This document shows, piece by piece, positions 18,395-26,865 of a DNA stretch of 48,225 bases (within the stretch, counting starts at the first letter, position 1; every line of letters starts with the position of its first letter). The notes beneath the pieces are model-generated. The model was not told the DNA's origin, ran no database searches, and saw only the letters and a program-made list of their open reading frames with translations. The stretch is taken from contig JADHSV010000026.1 in NCBI GenBank assembly GCA_016776725.1, positions 1 to 48,225 of the forward strand. The letters are read 5' to 3'. The stretch comes from Rhodospirillales bacterium. Its GTDB lineage: Bacteria > Pseudomonadota > Alphaproteobacteria > Rhodospirillales > Shumkoniaceae. The position numbers and the translations under genes are program-made.

Positions 18395-18658
18395 TTATGT
18401 TTCGTTTCTAATGTTTTTTATGATCTCTATAATGCCGGGGTCGATGTGTGCGGGCGGTGGCGTTTTGCCGACGATCCAGTCCATCAGGTCGTTGTCCAGC
18501 GCGTCCACAACGGCCTCGTATCTGTCCAGACCATCGGCGTTCAAATCGGGCAGAAAGCGTTCGGCAAAGGCCCGAAGAAGCAGGCTGGTTTCCAGCATGC
18601 CGCGTTGGTGGCTTAAAAGTTTCAGGCGTTTTCGACGGATGTCGAGGGACTCGGCCAT
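18395..18658 (-). CDS. sdhE: FAD assembly factor SdhE (succinate dehydrogenase assembly factor 2)
   Basis: An 87-residue SdhE/Sdh5-family protein. The flavinylation motif RGxxE is R19-G20-M21-L22-E23 within KLLSHQRGMLE. The rest fits the five-helix bundle, including DLMDWIVGKTPPP near the C-terminus. It promotes covalent FAD attachment to SdhA. The location between divergent recG and mfd is a common alphaproteobacterial arrangement. ATG 18658 is preceded by GGAGG. Confidence 0.95.
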   Translation of the reverse strand: MAESLDIRRKRLKLLSHQRGMLETSLLLRAFAERFLPDLNADGLDRYEAVVDALDNDLMDWIVGKTPPPAHIDPGIIEIIKNIRNET

Positions 18659-18729
18659 TGTCTCCTCCGTTGGCTGTCGTAGGATATAGCCCGTTCAGAT
18701 AATTCTGTCAGCCCGAAGCGAAAGAAAGC

Positions 18730-20817
18730 ATGCGCCCGGAAGTTCTGTTTCCCTTGTTCAAGCCCGTGACCTCGCTGTCAGGCGTTGGTCCGCGCATCGC
18801 CAAGGCCGTGGAACGGGTGGCGGGCGAACATGTGGCCGATCTTTTATGGCATCTGCCCAGCGGCATTATTGACCGGCGCTATGCCCCCAGGATCGCCGAA
18901 GCCCGCGCCGGCGTAGTGGCCACCATGACGATTACCGTGGATCGCCATATCAAACCGGCCAACAGGCGCCTTCCCTACAAGGTACTGGCCTATGACGATA
19001 CGGGCACCATGGCGCTGGTGTTTTTTCATGGGCATTCGGACTATTTGCGCAAACAATTGCCCGAGGGCGAGACGCGCGTGGTCAGCGGCTCGCTGGAACA
19101 GTTCGGCGGCGAGTTGCAGATGACCCATCCCGACCATATCGGGACCGTGGACGAGTTGGAAAAGCTGCAATCGGTGGAACCGGTCTATCCCTTGAGCGCC
19201 GGGCTGACCCTGAAGACACTGGGCAAGGCCGTGGCCCAGGCCCTGGACGCGGCCCCCGATATGCCGCGTGATTGGTTGGATGCTGAGCACAAAAAGCGTG
19301 AGCAGTGGACGGACTGGCGCGCCTCGTTATTGGCGGCGCACGCGCCCGGGGATGATCTGGCCCTTGATGCGCTCGTCCCTGCCCGCGCCCGTCTGGCCTA
19401 TGACGAACTTCTTTCCAACCAACTGGCCCTGGCGCTGGTACGCCTGAACATGCGCAAACTGCCGGGCCGCGCCATTCAGGGCGATGGCCGCTTGCAGGCC
19501 AAGGTGCGCGCATCCCTGCCCTTCTCGCTCACGCCATCGCAGGAACATTCCCTGGCCGAGATCGTGGCCGACATGGCCGGGCCGTCCCGCATGCTGCGCC
19601 TTTTGCAGGGCGACGTGGGCAGCGGCAAAACCGTCGTTGCCCTGCTGGCCATGCTGGCGGCGGTGGAAAGCGGCGCGCAGGCCGCCATCATGGCCCCCAC
19701 GGAAATTCTCGCCCGCCAGCATCTGGCCAGCATCACGCCGCTGGCCGAGGCCGCCGGATTGTCGATCGCGCTGCTGACGGGGCGCGAGAAAGGCAAGACC
19801 CGCGACGCCATCCTTGAAGGTCTGGCAAATGGCGAAACGCCCATCGTGGTGGGTACCCACGCGCTGTTTCAGGAAGGCGTCGAGTTCGATGATCTGGCGC
19901 TGGCCGTGGTCGATGAACAGCATCGTTTCGGCGTTCACCAGCGCATGACCCTGGCCGCCAAGGGCCGCGGCGTCGACGTTCTGGTGATGACCGCGACCCC
20001 TATCCCGCGCACCCTGACGTTGACCGCCTACGGCGATATGGATGTGTCGCGATTGACCGAAAAACCGGCGGGCCGCCTGCCCGTCGATACCCGCGTGCTG
20101 CCCATCGAACGGCTGGACGGGGTGACGGCGGCCGTCAGGCGCGCGCTGGATGGTGGCGGCAAGGTCTATTGGGTGTGCCCGCTGGTCGAGGAATCTGAGG
20201 TTCTGGACGTGGCCGCCGCCGAGGAACGCTACGATATTCTCAAGACCACGCTCGGCGAGCCGCGCGTCGGCCTTGTCCATGGCCGCATGAAGGGCAAGGA
20301 AAAGGATGCCGCCATGCAGGCCTTCGCCGACGGCCCGCCCGGCGTTCTGGTCGCCACCACCGTCATCGAAGTGGGCGTCGACGTCCCCGACGCCACCGTC
20401 ATGGTCATCGAGCACGCCGAACGCTTCGGCCTGGCCCAGTTGCACCAGCTCCGGGGCCGCATCGGGCGCGGCGAAAAGCCGTCCACCTGCCTGCTCCTCT
20501 ACGCCCAGCCCTTAAGCGAAACCGCGCGCTCGCGCCTGAACATCATGCGCGAAACCGACGACGGCTTCCGCATCGCCGAGGAAGATTTGAAACTACGCGG
20601 CGCCGGCGAACTGCTAGGCACCCGCCAAAGCGGCCTCCCCGAATTCCGCATCGCCGACCTCGCCATCCACGCCGACCTATTGGCGGTCGCCCGCAAAGAC
20701 GCGCAATTAATCATCGAATCCGACCCGGAACTGCAAAGCGAGCGCGGTCAGGCGCTACGAACGCTGCTTTATCTGTTTGAGCGGGATGCTGCGGTTAGGT
20801 TTTTGAGATCGGGTTGA
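18730..20817 (+). CDS. recG: ATP-dependent DNA helicase RecG
   Basis: A 695-residue superfamily 2 helicase, complete. The N-terminal wedge/OB domain spans about 1-200 (GVGPRIAKAVERV, then LVFFHGHSDYL). Walker A is LLQGDVGSGKTVVAL near 295 and the DEXH-type box is VVDEQHRFGVHQRM near 395. Motif VI is HQLRGRIGRGEKPS near 573, and the C-terminal TRG region DLKLRGAGELLGTRQSG near 620 is intact. It remodels stalled forks and Holliday junctions. It is divergent from sdhE-mfd with a 71-base shared promoter region. Confidence 0.96.
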   Translation: MRPEVLFPLFKPVTSLSGVGPRIAKAVERVAGEHVADLLWHLPSGIIDRRYAPRIAEARAGVVATMTITVDRHIKPANRRLPYKVLAYDDTGTMALVFFHGHSDYLRKQLPEGETRVVSGSLEQFGGELQMTHPDHIGTVDELEKLQSVEPVYPLSAGLTLKTLGKAVAQALDAAPDMPRDWLDAEHKKREQWTDWRASLLAAHAPGDDLALDALVPARARLAYDELLSNQLALALVRLNMRKLPGRAIQGDGRLQAKVRASLPFSLTPSQEHSLAEIVADMAGPSRMLRLLQGDVGSGKTVVALLAMLAAVESGAQAAIMAPTEILARQHLASITPLAEAAGLSIALLTGREKGKTRDAILEGLANGETPIVVGTHALFQEGVEFDDLALAVVDEQHRFGVHQRMTLAAKGRGVDVLVMTATPIPRTLTLTAYGDMDVSRLTEKPAGRLPVDTRVLPIERLDGVTAAVRRALDGGGKVYWVCPLVEESEVLDVAAAEERYDILKTTLGEPRVGLVHGRMKGKEKDAAMQAFADGPPGVLVATTVIEVGVDVPDATVMVIEHAERFGLAQLHQLRGRIGRGEKPSTCLLLYAQPLSETARSRLNIMRETDDGFRIAEEDLKLRGAGELLGTRQSGLPEFRIADLAIHADLLAVARKDAQLIIESDPELQSERGQALRTLLYLFERDAAVRFLRSG

Positions 20818-20876
20818 GCGGAGACATTTGTAATTTGTTGAAGTTGATCGCTGTCAAATTGTGGCCGAGAAATTTT

Positions 20877-21617
20877 TCATATTCTTCGAACTGCCATTTT
20901 GCGTCTTTTCTCAGCATTTTCGAATACATTCTTGGGGCCGATTAATACGCCAATTTTTGAGGCGGCCTCCATCGACGGGCCTGATTTGCCGGTTGTTTTC
21001 AGTCCGCCGTACAACGAAAAAAGCCAAACCGAAATTTGCGGGTCATCGATTGCTTGAGCACCATGATATTCGAAAGTCCCTTCTCCAACATTTTGGATCA
21101 CGCGTTCCTTTGCCCTTTTGTTCAGAAGGTCTTCAAAAAAGCTCTCTCCTCTCTTTGTCAGGCTGTTGACATCGACTTGGCAGTTCGGTTCGAGCAAAAC
21201 CCCCCAATGATGCCATACGAGGCCTTTTGCGATGAACACAAACAGATCCTCTAGCTTTTCGCCATCGAACGGAACCGTCGCAGTAGGGAGATAAAGTCCA
21301 GATCTTTTCTGGGTCCAAAATTTGGTCCACCCGGTTTTTAATCTTCGGTGAAGACTTTCGTTTTTCTCCAATCTGGGGGGCACCATAGATTTCAAGTTGA
21401 CTTTTGCGTCGGTATGGCAGCCGCCGAATGGGAGAACCGCAGTTAAGTAATGCTCCAAAACTCCTTTCTCGCCATTACACGAACTGCAGGCAGGAACTTG
21501 AGGAAGGTTGTCTCTACGGGAGACAATGAAAAACTCTCTGGCGAATATATGATCTCCCGTCTCCGAGGGACGCTGAGAGCAATACACGCAAGTCTTTCCT
21601 TTGTATTTTTTTCCCAT
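20877..21617 (-). CDS. HNH-type zinc-binding nuclease-like protein
   Basis: A 246-residue protein with an N-terminal HNH-like zinc knuckle: CVYCSQRPSETGDHIFAREF followed by VPACSSCNGEKG, giving two CxxC pairs around a DH motif within the first 55 residues. The remaining 190 residues are unrecognised, with several aromatic-rich stretches (LVWHHWGVLLEP). A DNA endonuclease is the family expectation; the target is unknown. ATG 21617 is preferred over TTG 21641, with GGAAG before it. The gene is AT-richer than its neighbours, suggesting acquisition. It is convergent with recG. No methyltransferase, integrase or toxin partner is adjacent. Confidence 0.7.
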   Translation of the reverse strand: MGKKYKGKTCVYCSQRPSETGDHIFAREFFIVSRRDNLPQVPACSSCNGEKGVLEHYLTAVLPFGGCHTDAKVNLKSMVPPRLEKNESLHRRLKTGWTKFWTQKRSGLYLPTATVPFDGEKLEDLFVFIAKGLVWHHWGVLLEPNCQVDVNSLTKRGESFFEDLLNKRAKERVIQNVGEGTFEYHGAQAIDDPQISVWLFSLYGGLKTTGKSGPSMEAASKIGVLIGPKNVFENAEKRRKMAVRRI

Positions 21618-21734
21618 CGTCTTCCGATATTCCCGTATCAATTCCGGGCAATTCCGGGGGCACCTTACCTAATTATCTTGCGTGTTGAAATAATTCGTAG
21701 ATTTCCGGAAATGCCGGTAGATGGTTTCCATTTT

Positions 21735-22541
21735 TCACTTTGCTTTTGCTGATGTTATGTGGCTGTACAGGAACTCTTTGAGCGCTTTTTTGCCCGCTTT
21801 GGTTTGGGCTCCGTTGTGGGTGTTGCCGGGGACTTCCAGGTAGGTCAGGTTGCTGGCGTTGCCGCTTTTCTTTTTGCAGGTCGACGGGCGGGTGTGTTTC
21901 AGGCGGTGCCTCGCCACGTAGGCATCGTTGCGGGCAATTACGGCCAGGGTCGGTTCCTCGGCGGCAAATCCCCAGGCGCAGCCGCCGCCGGTGATTATGC
22001 GGGCCTTGAAAATCGCGCCGGGGTACGCGGCCATCGCGTACGTGCCCTCGCTGTGTCCCCAGCCGAAAAGATTGTTTTGGTCAACCCACGGCAGGAGCCG
22101 CACTTGTTCAAGGGCGTATTTGAGTTCCGCGTTGCGGAAGTTGAAAATATTTCTGTCGATCGCCCAGCAATCCCCGTGGGGACACGTATAGTTGAGATCA
22201 TTGCCCGGATTGCTGGGGCGTGTTCGGGCGTAGCTGTTCAGCGCAATCACCGCAAAGCCCGCCTTTTGAACGATTTTGATATCCTTGTAGGCATACGGCG
22301 ACAGTCCGCCTCCGCCATGCATGTAGATGACCGTGGGAAACGTGGTGCCGGGCGGCAGCTCGGCGATCTGTCTCTCGCGTTGCTCTTTCAGCGACACCGG
22401 AATCAACCCCGGAACTCTGACGAAAGCCTGGTCCCACGTTAATTCGACATCGACGGTCGGGTCCATGGTCACGCAGGCGGCCGCGGAAAACGCCGCAGCC
22501 AGCAAAACGAACAGTCGCCCAGCCTTCCCGCACAGAGCCAT
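21735..22541 (-). CDS. Alpha/beta hydrolase (dienelactone hydrolase-like) putative lipoprotein
   Basis: A 268-residue protein. The signal sequence ends in a lipobox-like FSAAAC (Cys23), so it is probably a lipid-anchored envelope protein. The alpha/beta hydrolase fold is shown by the oxyanion stretch YMHGGGG near residue 73, nucleophile elbow GWGHSEG (Ser164) and a C-terminal catalytic His in GNTHNGAQ. Extra Cys residues (YTCPHGDC, STC, GGGC) may form disulfides. ATG 22541 is chosen because GGGAGG lies 8 bases upstream; the longer frame to 22577 lacks this. Substrate unknown; ester or lactone cleavage is the family expectation. It is divergent from the secreted-protein cluster. Confidence 0.8.
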   Translation of the reverse strand: MALCGKAGRLFVLLAAAFSAAACVTMDPTVDVELTWDQAFVRVPGLIPVSLKEQRERQIAELPPGTTFPTVIYMHGGGGLSPYAYKDIKIVQKAGFAVIALNSYARTRPSNPGNDLNYTCPHGDCWAIDRNIFNFRNAELKYALEQVRLLPWVDQNNLFGWGHSEGTYAMAAYPGAIFKARIITGGGCAWGFAAEEPTLAVIARNDAYVARHRLKHTRPSTCKKKSGNASNLTYLEVPGNTHNGAQTKAGKKALKEFLYSHITSAKAK

Positions 22542-22721
22542 CGGGCAGCCTCCCATCAAGTATCGATCATAGCACAATGAATTGCGTTTAATTTACAGAA
22601 ACAGCTTATTCGGTTATCATTTCGGCTGGAATGAGGGGGCATCCGGGGAACATCTGTTAAATTTCCCGCAGTCGGGTCATCCCGTTCTGTGATCTCTGCA
22701 AAAGCAACCAGGGAGGCGGCC

Positions 22722-23588
22722 ATGAAGACGGTCTTCCGTATGGTAATTCTGGTAATTCTGGCAGCCTTGGCGGCGTCGCCGGCACAGGCCGCATCGGCCA
22801 GTCGGGCAGCGCAGCAATGCCGCGTCGATGCGGGGCTTTCGGGGGACGTGCATCATCCGACCTTTCAGCAGGCGATGGGCATGTACGAATGCATACAGGA
22901 GGAAATCAGCAAGGTCGGCAGAGACCAGGGCCTTCTGATGAAGGCGTTCCGCAAGTGGCGCGACGAATACGATCGGCGGTTGGTTGCGGGCAATGGCAGG
23001 CTGGCGGCGCGCAGCTGCTCCGAAGAGAAGAACAACCGCCGCTACGTCGAGGACCGGTTGGGCGACGTGAAGGACGCCCGGCGGCGGCACGAGGCGAACG
23101 GGGAAAAGTTCGAGGCGCTCTATCAGGGCTTCATTTTTGAGCTCAGCGTCGTGTTTCTCGGCCATCACGGGGGCGCCGATGTTCTGGGCAAAATCATCAA
23201 AATTGTGAATGAGCAATTTGTGGGGCGGACCGACTGGACTAAAAAGGAGAGGAAGGCGCTCAGGAATTTCTACGTGGACCTCCAGCATACCCGTTTCCAG
23301 GATGCCTGCGGCGGATCAACCGTGCGCAACGACCCGCCTGATCGTCAATGCAAGTGGCAGACCCGCAAGACCTTCAACGCGATCCGCGGCCGCCGCGGAA
23401 CCACTGCCACGGGATATATCTGCATCTGTCCGCCCGACGATGGGCGCTCGGTTTGGCCGGCGGCAGACTCGGCGCGTTGCGGTCCCTATCCCAGCGAAGC
23501 CGGGGGGAACAGCCGACCGGCTCCGTCTGCGTCCCAGACGCCCCCGCCCCCTGCGGGCTCCGGCGGCGGCTGGACGCCGATCCAATAA
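22722..23588 (+). CDS. Unrecognised secreted cysteine-rich protein with Pro-rich tail
   Basis: A 288-residue protein of unknown function. A Sec signal peptide covers about residues 1-25 (FRMVILVILAALAA, cleavage near AQA/AS). The mature part has eight Cys, an even number compatible with disulfides, a charged helical middle (DRLGDVKDARRRHEANGEKF) and a low-complexity C-terminus (PAPSASQTPPPPAGSGGGW) that could be a linker or wall-spanning tail. ATG 22722 is chosen over the upstream in-frame 22689 because GGGAGG sits 6 bases before it and the signal peptide then starts properly. It is first in a four-gene plus-strand run. Confidence 0.72.
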   Translation: MKTVFRMVILVILAALAASPAQAASASRAAQQCRVDAGLSGDVHHPTFQQAMGMYECIQEEISKVGRDQGLLMKAFRKWRDEYDRRLVAGNGRLAARSCSEEKNNRRYVEDRLGDVKDARRRHEANGEKFEALYQGFIFELSVVFLGHHGGADVLGKIIKIVNEQFVGRTDWTKKERKALRNFYVDLQHTRFQDACGGSTVRNDPPDRQCKWQTRKTFNAIRGRRGTTATGYICICPPDDGRSVWPAADSARCGPYPSEAGGNSRPAPSASQTPPPPAGSGGGWTPIQ

Positions 23589-23627
23589 TCCCACTGCAAG
23601 CGAGCGGAAACGACAGGAGGACCGAAG

Positions 23628-24485
23628 ATGAGGGTGTTTCGGGTTTTTGTTTTGATGGTGGTGGTCTCGGCGACCCTGGCCGGTCTCGTTCCGGCCGCCA
23701 TAGCAGTAGACGCCGGGACCAAGGCGGACACGCCGACGGTTTACGTGATGACCTTCGCCGGTTTCACGGAGGCCGAGGCGGAAGCGGTGATAGCGGTTAT
23801 GCGTGACGAGTTTCCCGGTTTCGCCGGTCTGCGGCCACGCGAGGAGACGCCGTCGGGCCTGATATACGGTTACGCCACCACCATCGCGCCCGAGAAGCTT
23901 CGCGATTGGGTTCCCATCTTACTCAACGATCTGGGTCACGTTCCCGACCGGGACGTTCTGATTCGTTTCGCGGAGGCGGCGATCAGCATTGAGAAAATCG
24001 CGGCCCCGACCGGTCCTCTCGACGCCCGGGTGGTGTTCGTCCCGCGTGCCGGACGACAGGACCTGCCGCCCGGCCATGAGTCCACCAAGGCCTTCCGGGA
24101 TGGCTTGGCCACCGCCCTCAATGAACGCTCGGCCACGGTACTCGAACCCGTGGCGGTGTTCGATGGCCCGCCACCGCCCGATCCCCTGGCAGCCATCGCC
24201 GCGCTCAAGGCTCAGACCGACAGAAGGGCCGACGTGGCGGTCGTCTACCGGGTCCGCGCCCGTATGCAGGCCCAGGGAGACGCCAAAGGGAGACGCCTGG
24301 CGGCCGTGGGTTACCTCACGGTATGGGACCTCCGCCGGGGCACGAAGGCCGGACAGGAATCCCTGGCCGGCCGGATCCTTTCCGCCGACTGCGCCAGGGA
24401 GTGCATCAACCAAGCCCTTAGCGCATCGACCCGCGACCTGGCGGCGGACCTGTCGCCCTGGCTGGTTCGCGAGGTGGGAAAATAG
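23628..24485 (+). CDS. Unrecognised periplasmic protein
   Basis: A 285-residue protein. A signal peptide covers about residues 1-26 (VFVLMVVVSATLAGLVPAAI). Residues 35-110 (YVMTFAGFTEAEAEAVIAV onward) look like a small alpha/beta domain of the secretin/FlgT-like kind. Residues 125-285 resemble envelope proteins that sum periplasmic factors (RVVFVPRAGRQ, ADVAVVYRVRARMQ, GYLTVWDL). These are fold impressions, not family assignments. A strong AGGAGG lies 8 bases before ATG 23628. It is 39 bases from the upstream gene and 5 from the next, so likely one operon. Confidence 0.72.
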   Translation: MRVFRVFVLMVVVSATLAGLVPAAIAVDAGTKADTPTVYVMTFAGFTEAEAEAVIAVMRDEFPGFAGLRPREETPSGLIYGYATTIAPEKLRDWVPILLNDLGHVPDRDVLIRFAEAAISIEKIAAPTGPLDARVVFVPRAGRQDLPPGHESTKAFRDGLATALNERSATVLEPVAVFDGPPPPDPLAAIAALKAQTDRRADVAVVYRVRARMQAQGDAKGRRLAAVGYLTVWDLRRGTKAGQESLAGRILSADCARECINQALSASTRDLAADLSPWLVREVGK

Positions 24486-24490
24486 CGCGC

Positions 24491-25267
24491 ATGGGTATCG
24501 TCGAGACTTATGAGCCGACCGGCATCCTGAAACCCGTGGCCGATGGCGTGTGGATCGTTGATGGGCCGGTGATCAAGTTCGGCTATCTGGGCGTGAAGTT
24601 TCCCTTCCCCACCCGCATGACCATCGTGCGACTGGCTGACGGCGGTCTGTGGGTGCATTCGCCCACGGAAATTTCGCCCGCGCTTAAAAGCGACGTGGAC
24701 GCTCTTGGACCAGTCCGATACCTGATCGCCCCCAACCGTATCCATTACTGGTGGGTGGAAGACTGGGTGGCCGCCTATGCGGACGCCTTGTCCTACGCCG
24801 CACCGGGTGTGCGAAAGAAAGCGCGAAGCAAAGGACGATTTGCCGACTACGATGCCGACTTGGCGGTTGATGGCGAGTATCCGTGGTCCGGGGAATTGGA
24901 AATGCTTCTGGTCCCTGGAAGCTATTTGACCGAGGCCGTGTTTTTTCACCAACCCACACGGACCCTCGTGATCACCGACCTGATCCAAAATTACGAGAGC
25001 GAAAAGATCGCCAATCCGGTTTTCCGGTACCTTTCGCGATGGGCGGGCGCCGTCGATCCCGACGGCCAAACGCCTGTTGATCTGCGTTCCACCTTTTTCA
25101 GGCACCGCAAGCAAATGACCGAGGCGGTGCGCACAATGATTTCCTGGCAGCCGCAACGTATCATTATCGCCCATGGCCGCTGGTACGAGGAAAACGCGGT
25201 TGGCGAACTCAAGCGGGCCTTTCGCTGGCTTCCGGGAATATCCGGGAATAACGGAGAAACCCAATGA
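24491..25267 (+). CDS. DUF4336 domain protein (MBL-related)
   Basis: A 258-residue DUF4336-family protein, recognised from DGVWIVDGPVIKF near residue 18, PFPTRMTIVRLADGGLWVHS near 38, and LIAPNRIHYWWVEDW near 77. The family is distantly related to the metallo-beta-lactamase fold, but the HxHxDH metal motif is not present; NRIHYWWVEDW and IIAHGRWYEEN near 220 mark the equivalent places. There is no signal peptide, unlike its neighbours. The biochemical role of the family is unknown to me. Its stop overlaps the next start (ATGA at 25264). Confidence 0.82.
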   Translation: MGIVETYEPTGILKPVADGVWIVDGPVIKFGYLGVKFPFPTRMTIVRLADGGLWVHSPTEISPALKSDVDALGPVRYLIAPNRIHYWWVEDWVAAYADALSYAAPGVRKKARSKGRFADYDADLAVDGEYPWSGELEMLLVPGSYLTEAVFFHQPTRTLVITDLIQNYESEKIANPVFRYLSRWAGAVDPDGQTPVDLRSTFFRHRKQMTEAVRTMISWQPQRIIIAHGRWYEENAVGELKRAFRWLPGISGNNGETQ

Positions 25268-25635
25268 CCTCACCCTTGCCCCTTTCCCGCCGATCGTTGG
25301 GGGTTATCCTCGCACTGGTGCTCGCCGCTATTTTTCCGCACGCAATTTCGGCGGAGGATGCCGCCCAGGCGGCGACCTACATGGTCTACAAGGGCGACCG
25401 TGCGGTTCTAAAGGTCGTCGATAAACCCGGTGTCCTGACCAGTACGGCGCTTCCGGCCCCCGGCGCCGCGCCTGCCGGCCACCCGTTCCTGACCGCCAGT
25501 GCCCTGGCGCCGGAGGAGGAACACCGGTTGCGCCAGATTCTGGATGCTTCGGAAAATACCCTCGATTTTCTGGAGAAACTGCGGCAGGCCAGATACTCGG
25601 TCAAACGGGTTTATACCAACGGCCCTAAGCAATGA
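25264..25635 (+). CDS. Small unrecognised secreted protein; 3' end lies in a repeat
   Basis: A 123-residue protein. It starts in an ATGA overlap with the DUF4336 gene, so it is coupled to it. A signal peptide covers about residues 1-30 (SLGVILALVLAAIFPHAISA/ED). The mature part has a Pro/Ala-rich stretch (PAPGAAPAGHP) and a C-terminal helix (EEEHRLRQILDASENTLDF). The last codons (VYTNGPKQ) and the stop lie in the left terminal repeat of the 25611-25880 element, so the original C-terminus may have been replaced. Confidence 0.68.
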   Translation: MTSPLPLSRRSLGVILALVLAAIFPHAISAEDAAQAATYMVYKGDRAVLKVVDKPGVLTSTALPAPGAAPAGHPFLTASALAPEEEHRLRQILDASENTLDFLEKLRQARYSVKRVYTNGPKQ

Positions 25636-25880
25636 CCCGCGCAGACGGCATAGCAAGGGTTTCGGCTAGGAGCGTGCGGCGCCGCGATGCCTTTGCATCG
25701 ATAGGGCGTGGGCGACGACGTCCGAAACCCTTGCCATGCCGCCGTTCCGGTCCCTAAAACAGGTCGCCGGAGGGCGTCGCGAAAGCTTAACGATGCAAAG
25801 GCATCGCCGGCGCTTTGGCTCCTACCCGGCGACCTGTTTTAGGGATCTGCGTGAGCCATTCCTTAGGGCCGTTGGTATAA
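25611..25880. repeat. 270-bp compound inverted-repeat element (three-way junction)
   Basis: The outer arms 25611-25644 and 25847-25880 are 34-base near-perfect inverted repeats beginning TTATACCAACGGCCCTAAG. Inside are two further long hairpins. Arm 25645-25665 pairs with 25722-25745. Arm 25751-25770 pairs perfectly with 25826-25845. The two apical parts contain the mutually complementary mini-hairpins CGATGC-CTTT-GCATCG (25685-25700) and its complement (25791-25806). The single-stranded fold is a three-way junction. There is no ORF of substance and no transposase. This looks like a non-autonomous mobile repeat (MITE/REP-like), and it could also affect transcript ends. Confidence 0.8.
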
Positions 25881-25920
25881 GGCGCAGTGCTCCGAAAACC
25901 TGATCCCGTGCGGTGATGCG

Positions 25921-26175
25921 TTATTTTATCTTCTTGCCGGGACCGCCCAGCAGATCGTCGTCGTTGGTCTTGGTTTTCTTTTTGCGCCTGATCCGGCGGC
26001 GTCCGACGGCGGCGCCCAGAATAATCAGAGTGGCGCCGCTTCCCGCGTAGTATGGGTCGATGGAATAACCCTTCTTGAAGGATCCCGTGGGCGGTTCGAA
26101 GCTTGCCGCGCACAGACCAACGCCAATTCCGGCGATGATCGCCATGATGACTTTGCGTATCCACACTTCCAACAC
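25921..26175 (-). CDS. Small two-helix membrane protein, unknown
   Basis: An 84-residue protein with two hydrophobic segments (about 8-24, VIMAIIAGIGVGLCAA, and 44-58, AGSGATLIILGAAVG) and a strongly basic tail (RRRIRRKKKTK) followed by an acidic patch. The start is GTG at 26175, 5 bases after GGGAGG. Function unknown. It is transcribed toward the 25611-25880 repeat. Confidence 0.6.
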   Translation of the reverse strand: MLEVWIRKVIMAIIAGIGVGLCAASFEPPTGSFKKGYSIDPYYAGSGATLIILGAAVGRRRIRRKKKTKTNDDDLLGGPGKKIK

Positions 26176-26265
26176 CGCAACCTCCCGGAATATTCAACAG
26201 AGCGTCGTCTCAGCACTTTTACGTTGAACATTATAGCATATTTCCCGGACAAGTACGAACGGGCT

Positions 26266-26844
26266 CTAAACCAGGAACGCCAGTGCCCCATGTTCCCACA
26301 GGATTTTGCCTCCTATGCCGATAAGGACCGCGCCGCCCAGCAATTCGGCAAACTTTCCAATGGATTTCGCCTTCGCCACGGATCGGCCCAGATGCATCCC
26401 GAAACCCGTGAACAAAAGCGCCACGACGCCGATAACGGCTGCCGGGAACCAGATGGAAAGTCCCAGCATGGAAAGGCTGAGCCCCACAGCCAATGCGTCG
26501 ATACTGGTGGCGATTGAAAGCATGACCATGGTCATGCCCTTGGTTGGATCCCTTCGATCATTGTCGCCGTTTTCCTCGAAGGCCTCGCGGATCATCTTGA
26601 TGCCGATGTAGCCCAGCAGCACGAACGCGATCCAGTGGTCAAAGGCTTCGATGTACGCCCGCACGCTGAGCCCCAGAAACCAGCCGATAACCGGCATCAT
26701 GGCCTGAAACAGCCCAAAGTGCCACGCCAGACGGAATGTCTGGCGGGCGCTGACGGTCTTGAGCGCGATGCCCGAGGCCACGGCAACCGCAAAAGCGTCC
26801 ATGGCCAGGGCCACGGCGATGGCCAGAAGTTCGACGGGAGCCAT
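26266..26844 (-). CDS. mntP: Manganese efflux pump MntP
   Basis: A 192-residue inner-membrane protein with six membrane segments. The two repeat signatures with conserved Asp are ALAMDAFAVAVASG (D16) and ATSIDALAVGLSLS (near residue 117), diagnostic for MntP (YebN). It exports Mn2+. It follows an SDR gene by 21 bases in the same operon. I see no yybP-ykoY riboswitch before it; there is no room for one in the 21-base gap. Confidence 0.95.
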   Translation of the reverse strand: MAPVELLAIAVALAMDAFAVAVASGIALKTVSARQTFRLAWHFGLFQAMMPVIGWFLGLSVRAYIEAFDHWIAFVLLGYIGIKMIREAFEENGDNDRRDPTKGMTMVMLSIATSIDALAVGLSLSMLGLSIWFPAAVIGVVALLFTGFGMHLGRSVAKAKSIGKFAELLGGAVLIGIGGKILWEHGALAFLV

Positions 26845-26865
26845 GTTTACAATTGACGCCCGTAT

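Noticed and set aside
19327-20445. 372-residue minus-strand frame opposite recG
   Set aside because: His/Gln/Gly-rich translation typical of antisense frames; it lies wholly within intact recG.
25611-25880. CRISPR-like or tandem-repeat interpretation of the repeat region
   Set aside because: The repeats are inverted and nested, not regularly spaced direct repeats, and no cas genes are present.
26176-26265. yybP-ykoY Mn riboswitch or other leader linked to mntP
   Set aside because: This gap lies downstream of mntP, and the space upstream of mntP is only 21 bases. No such structure is seen.
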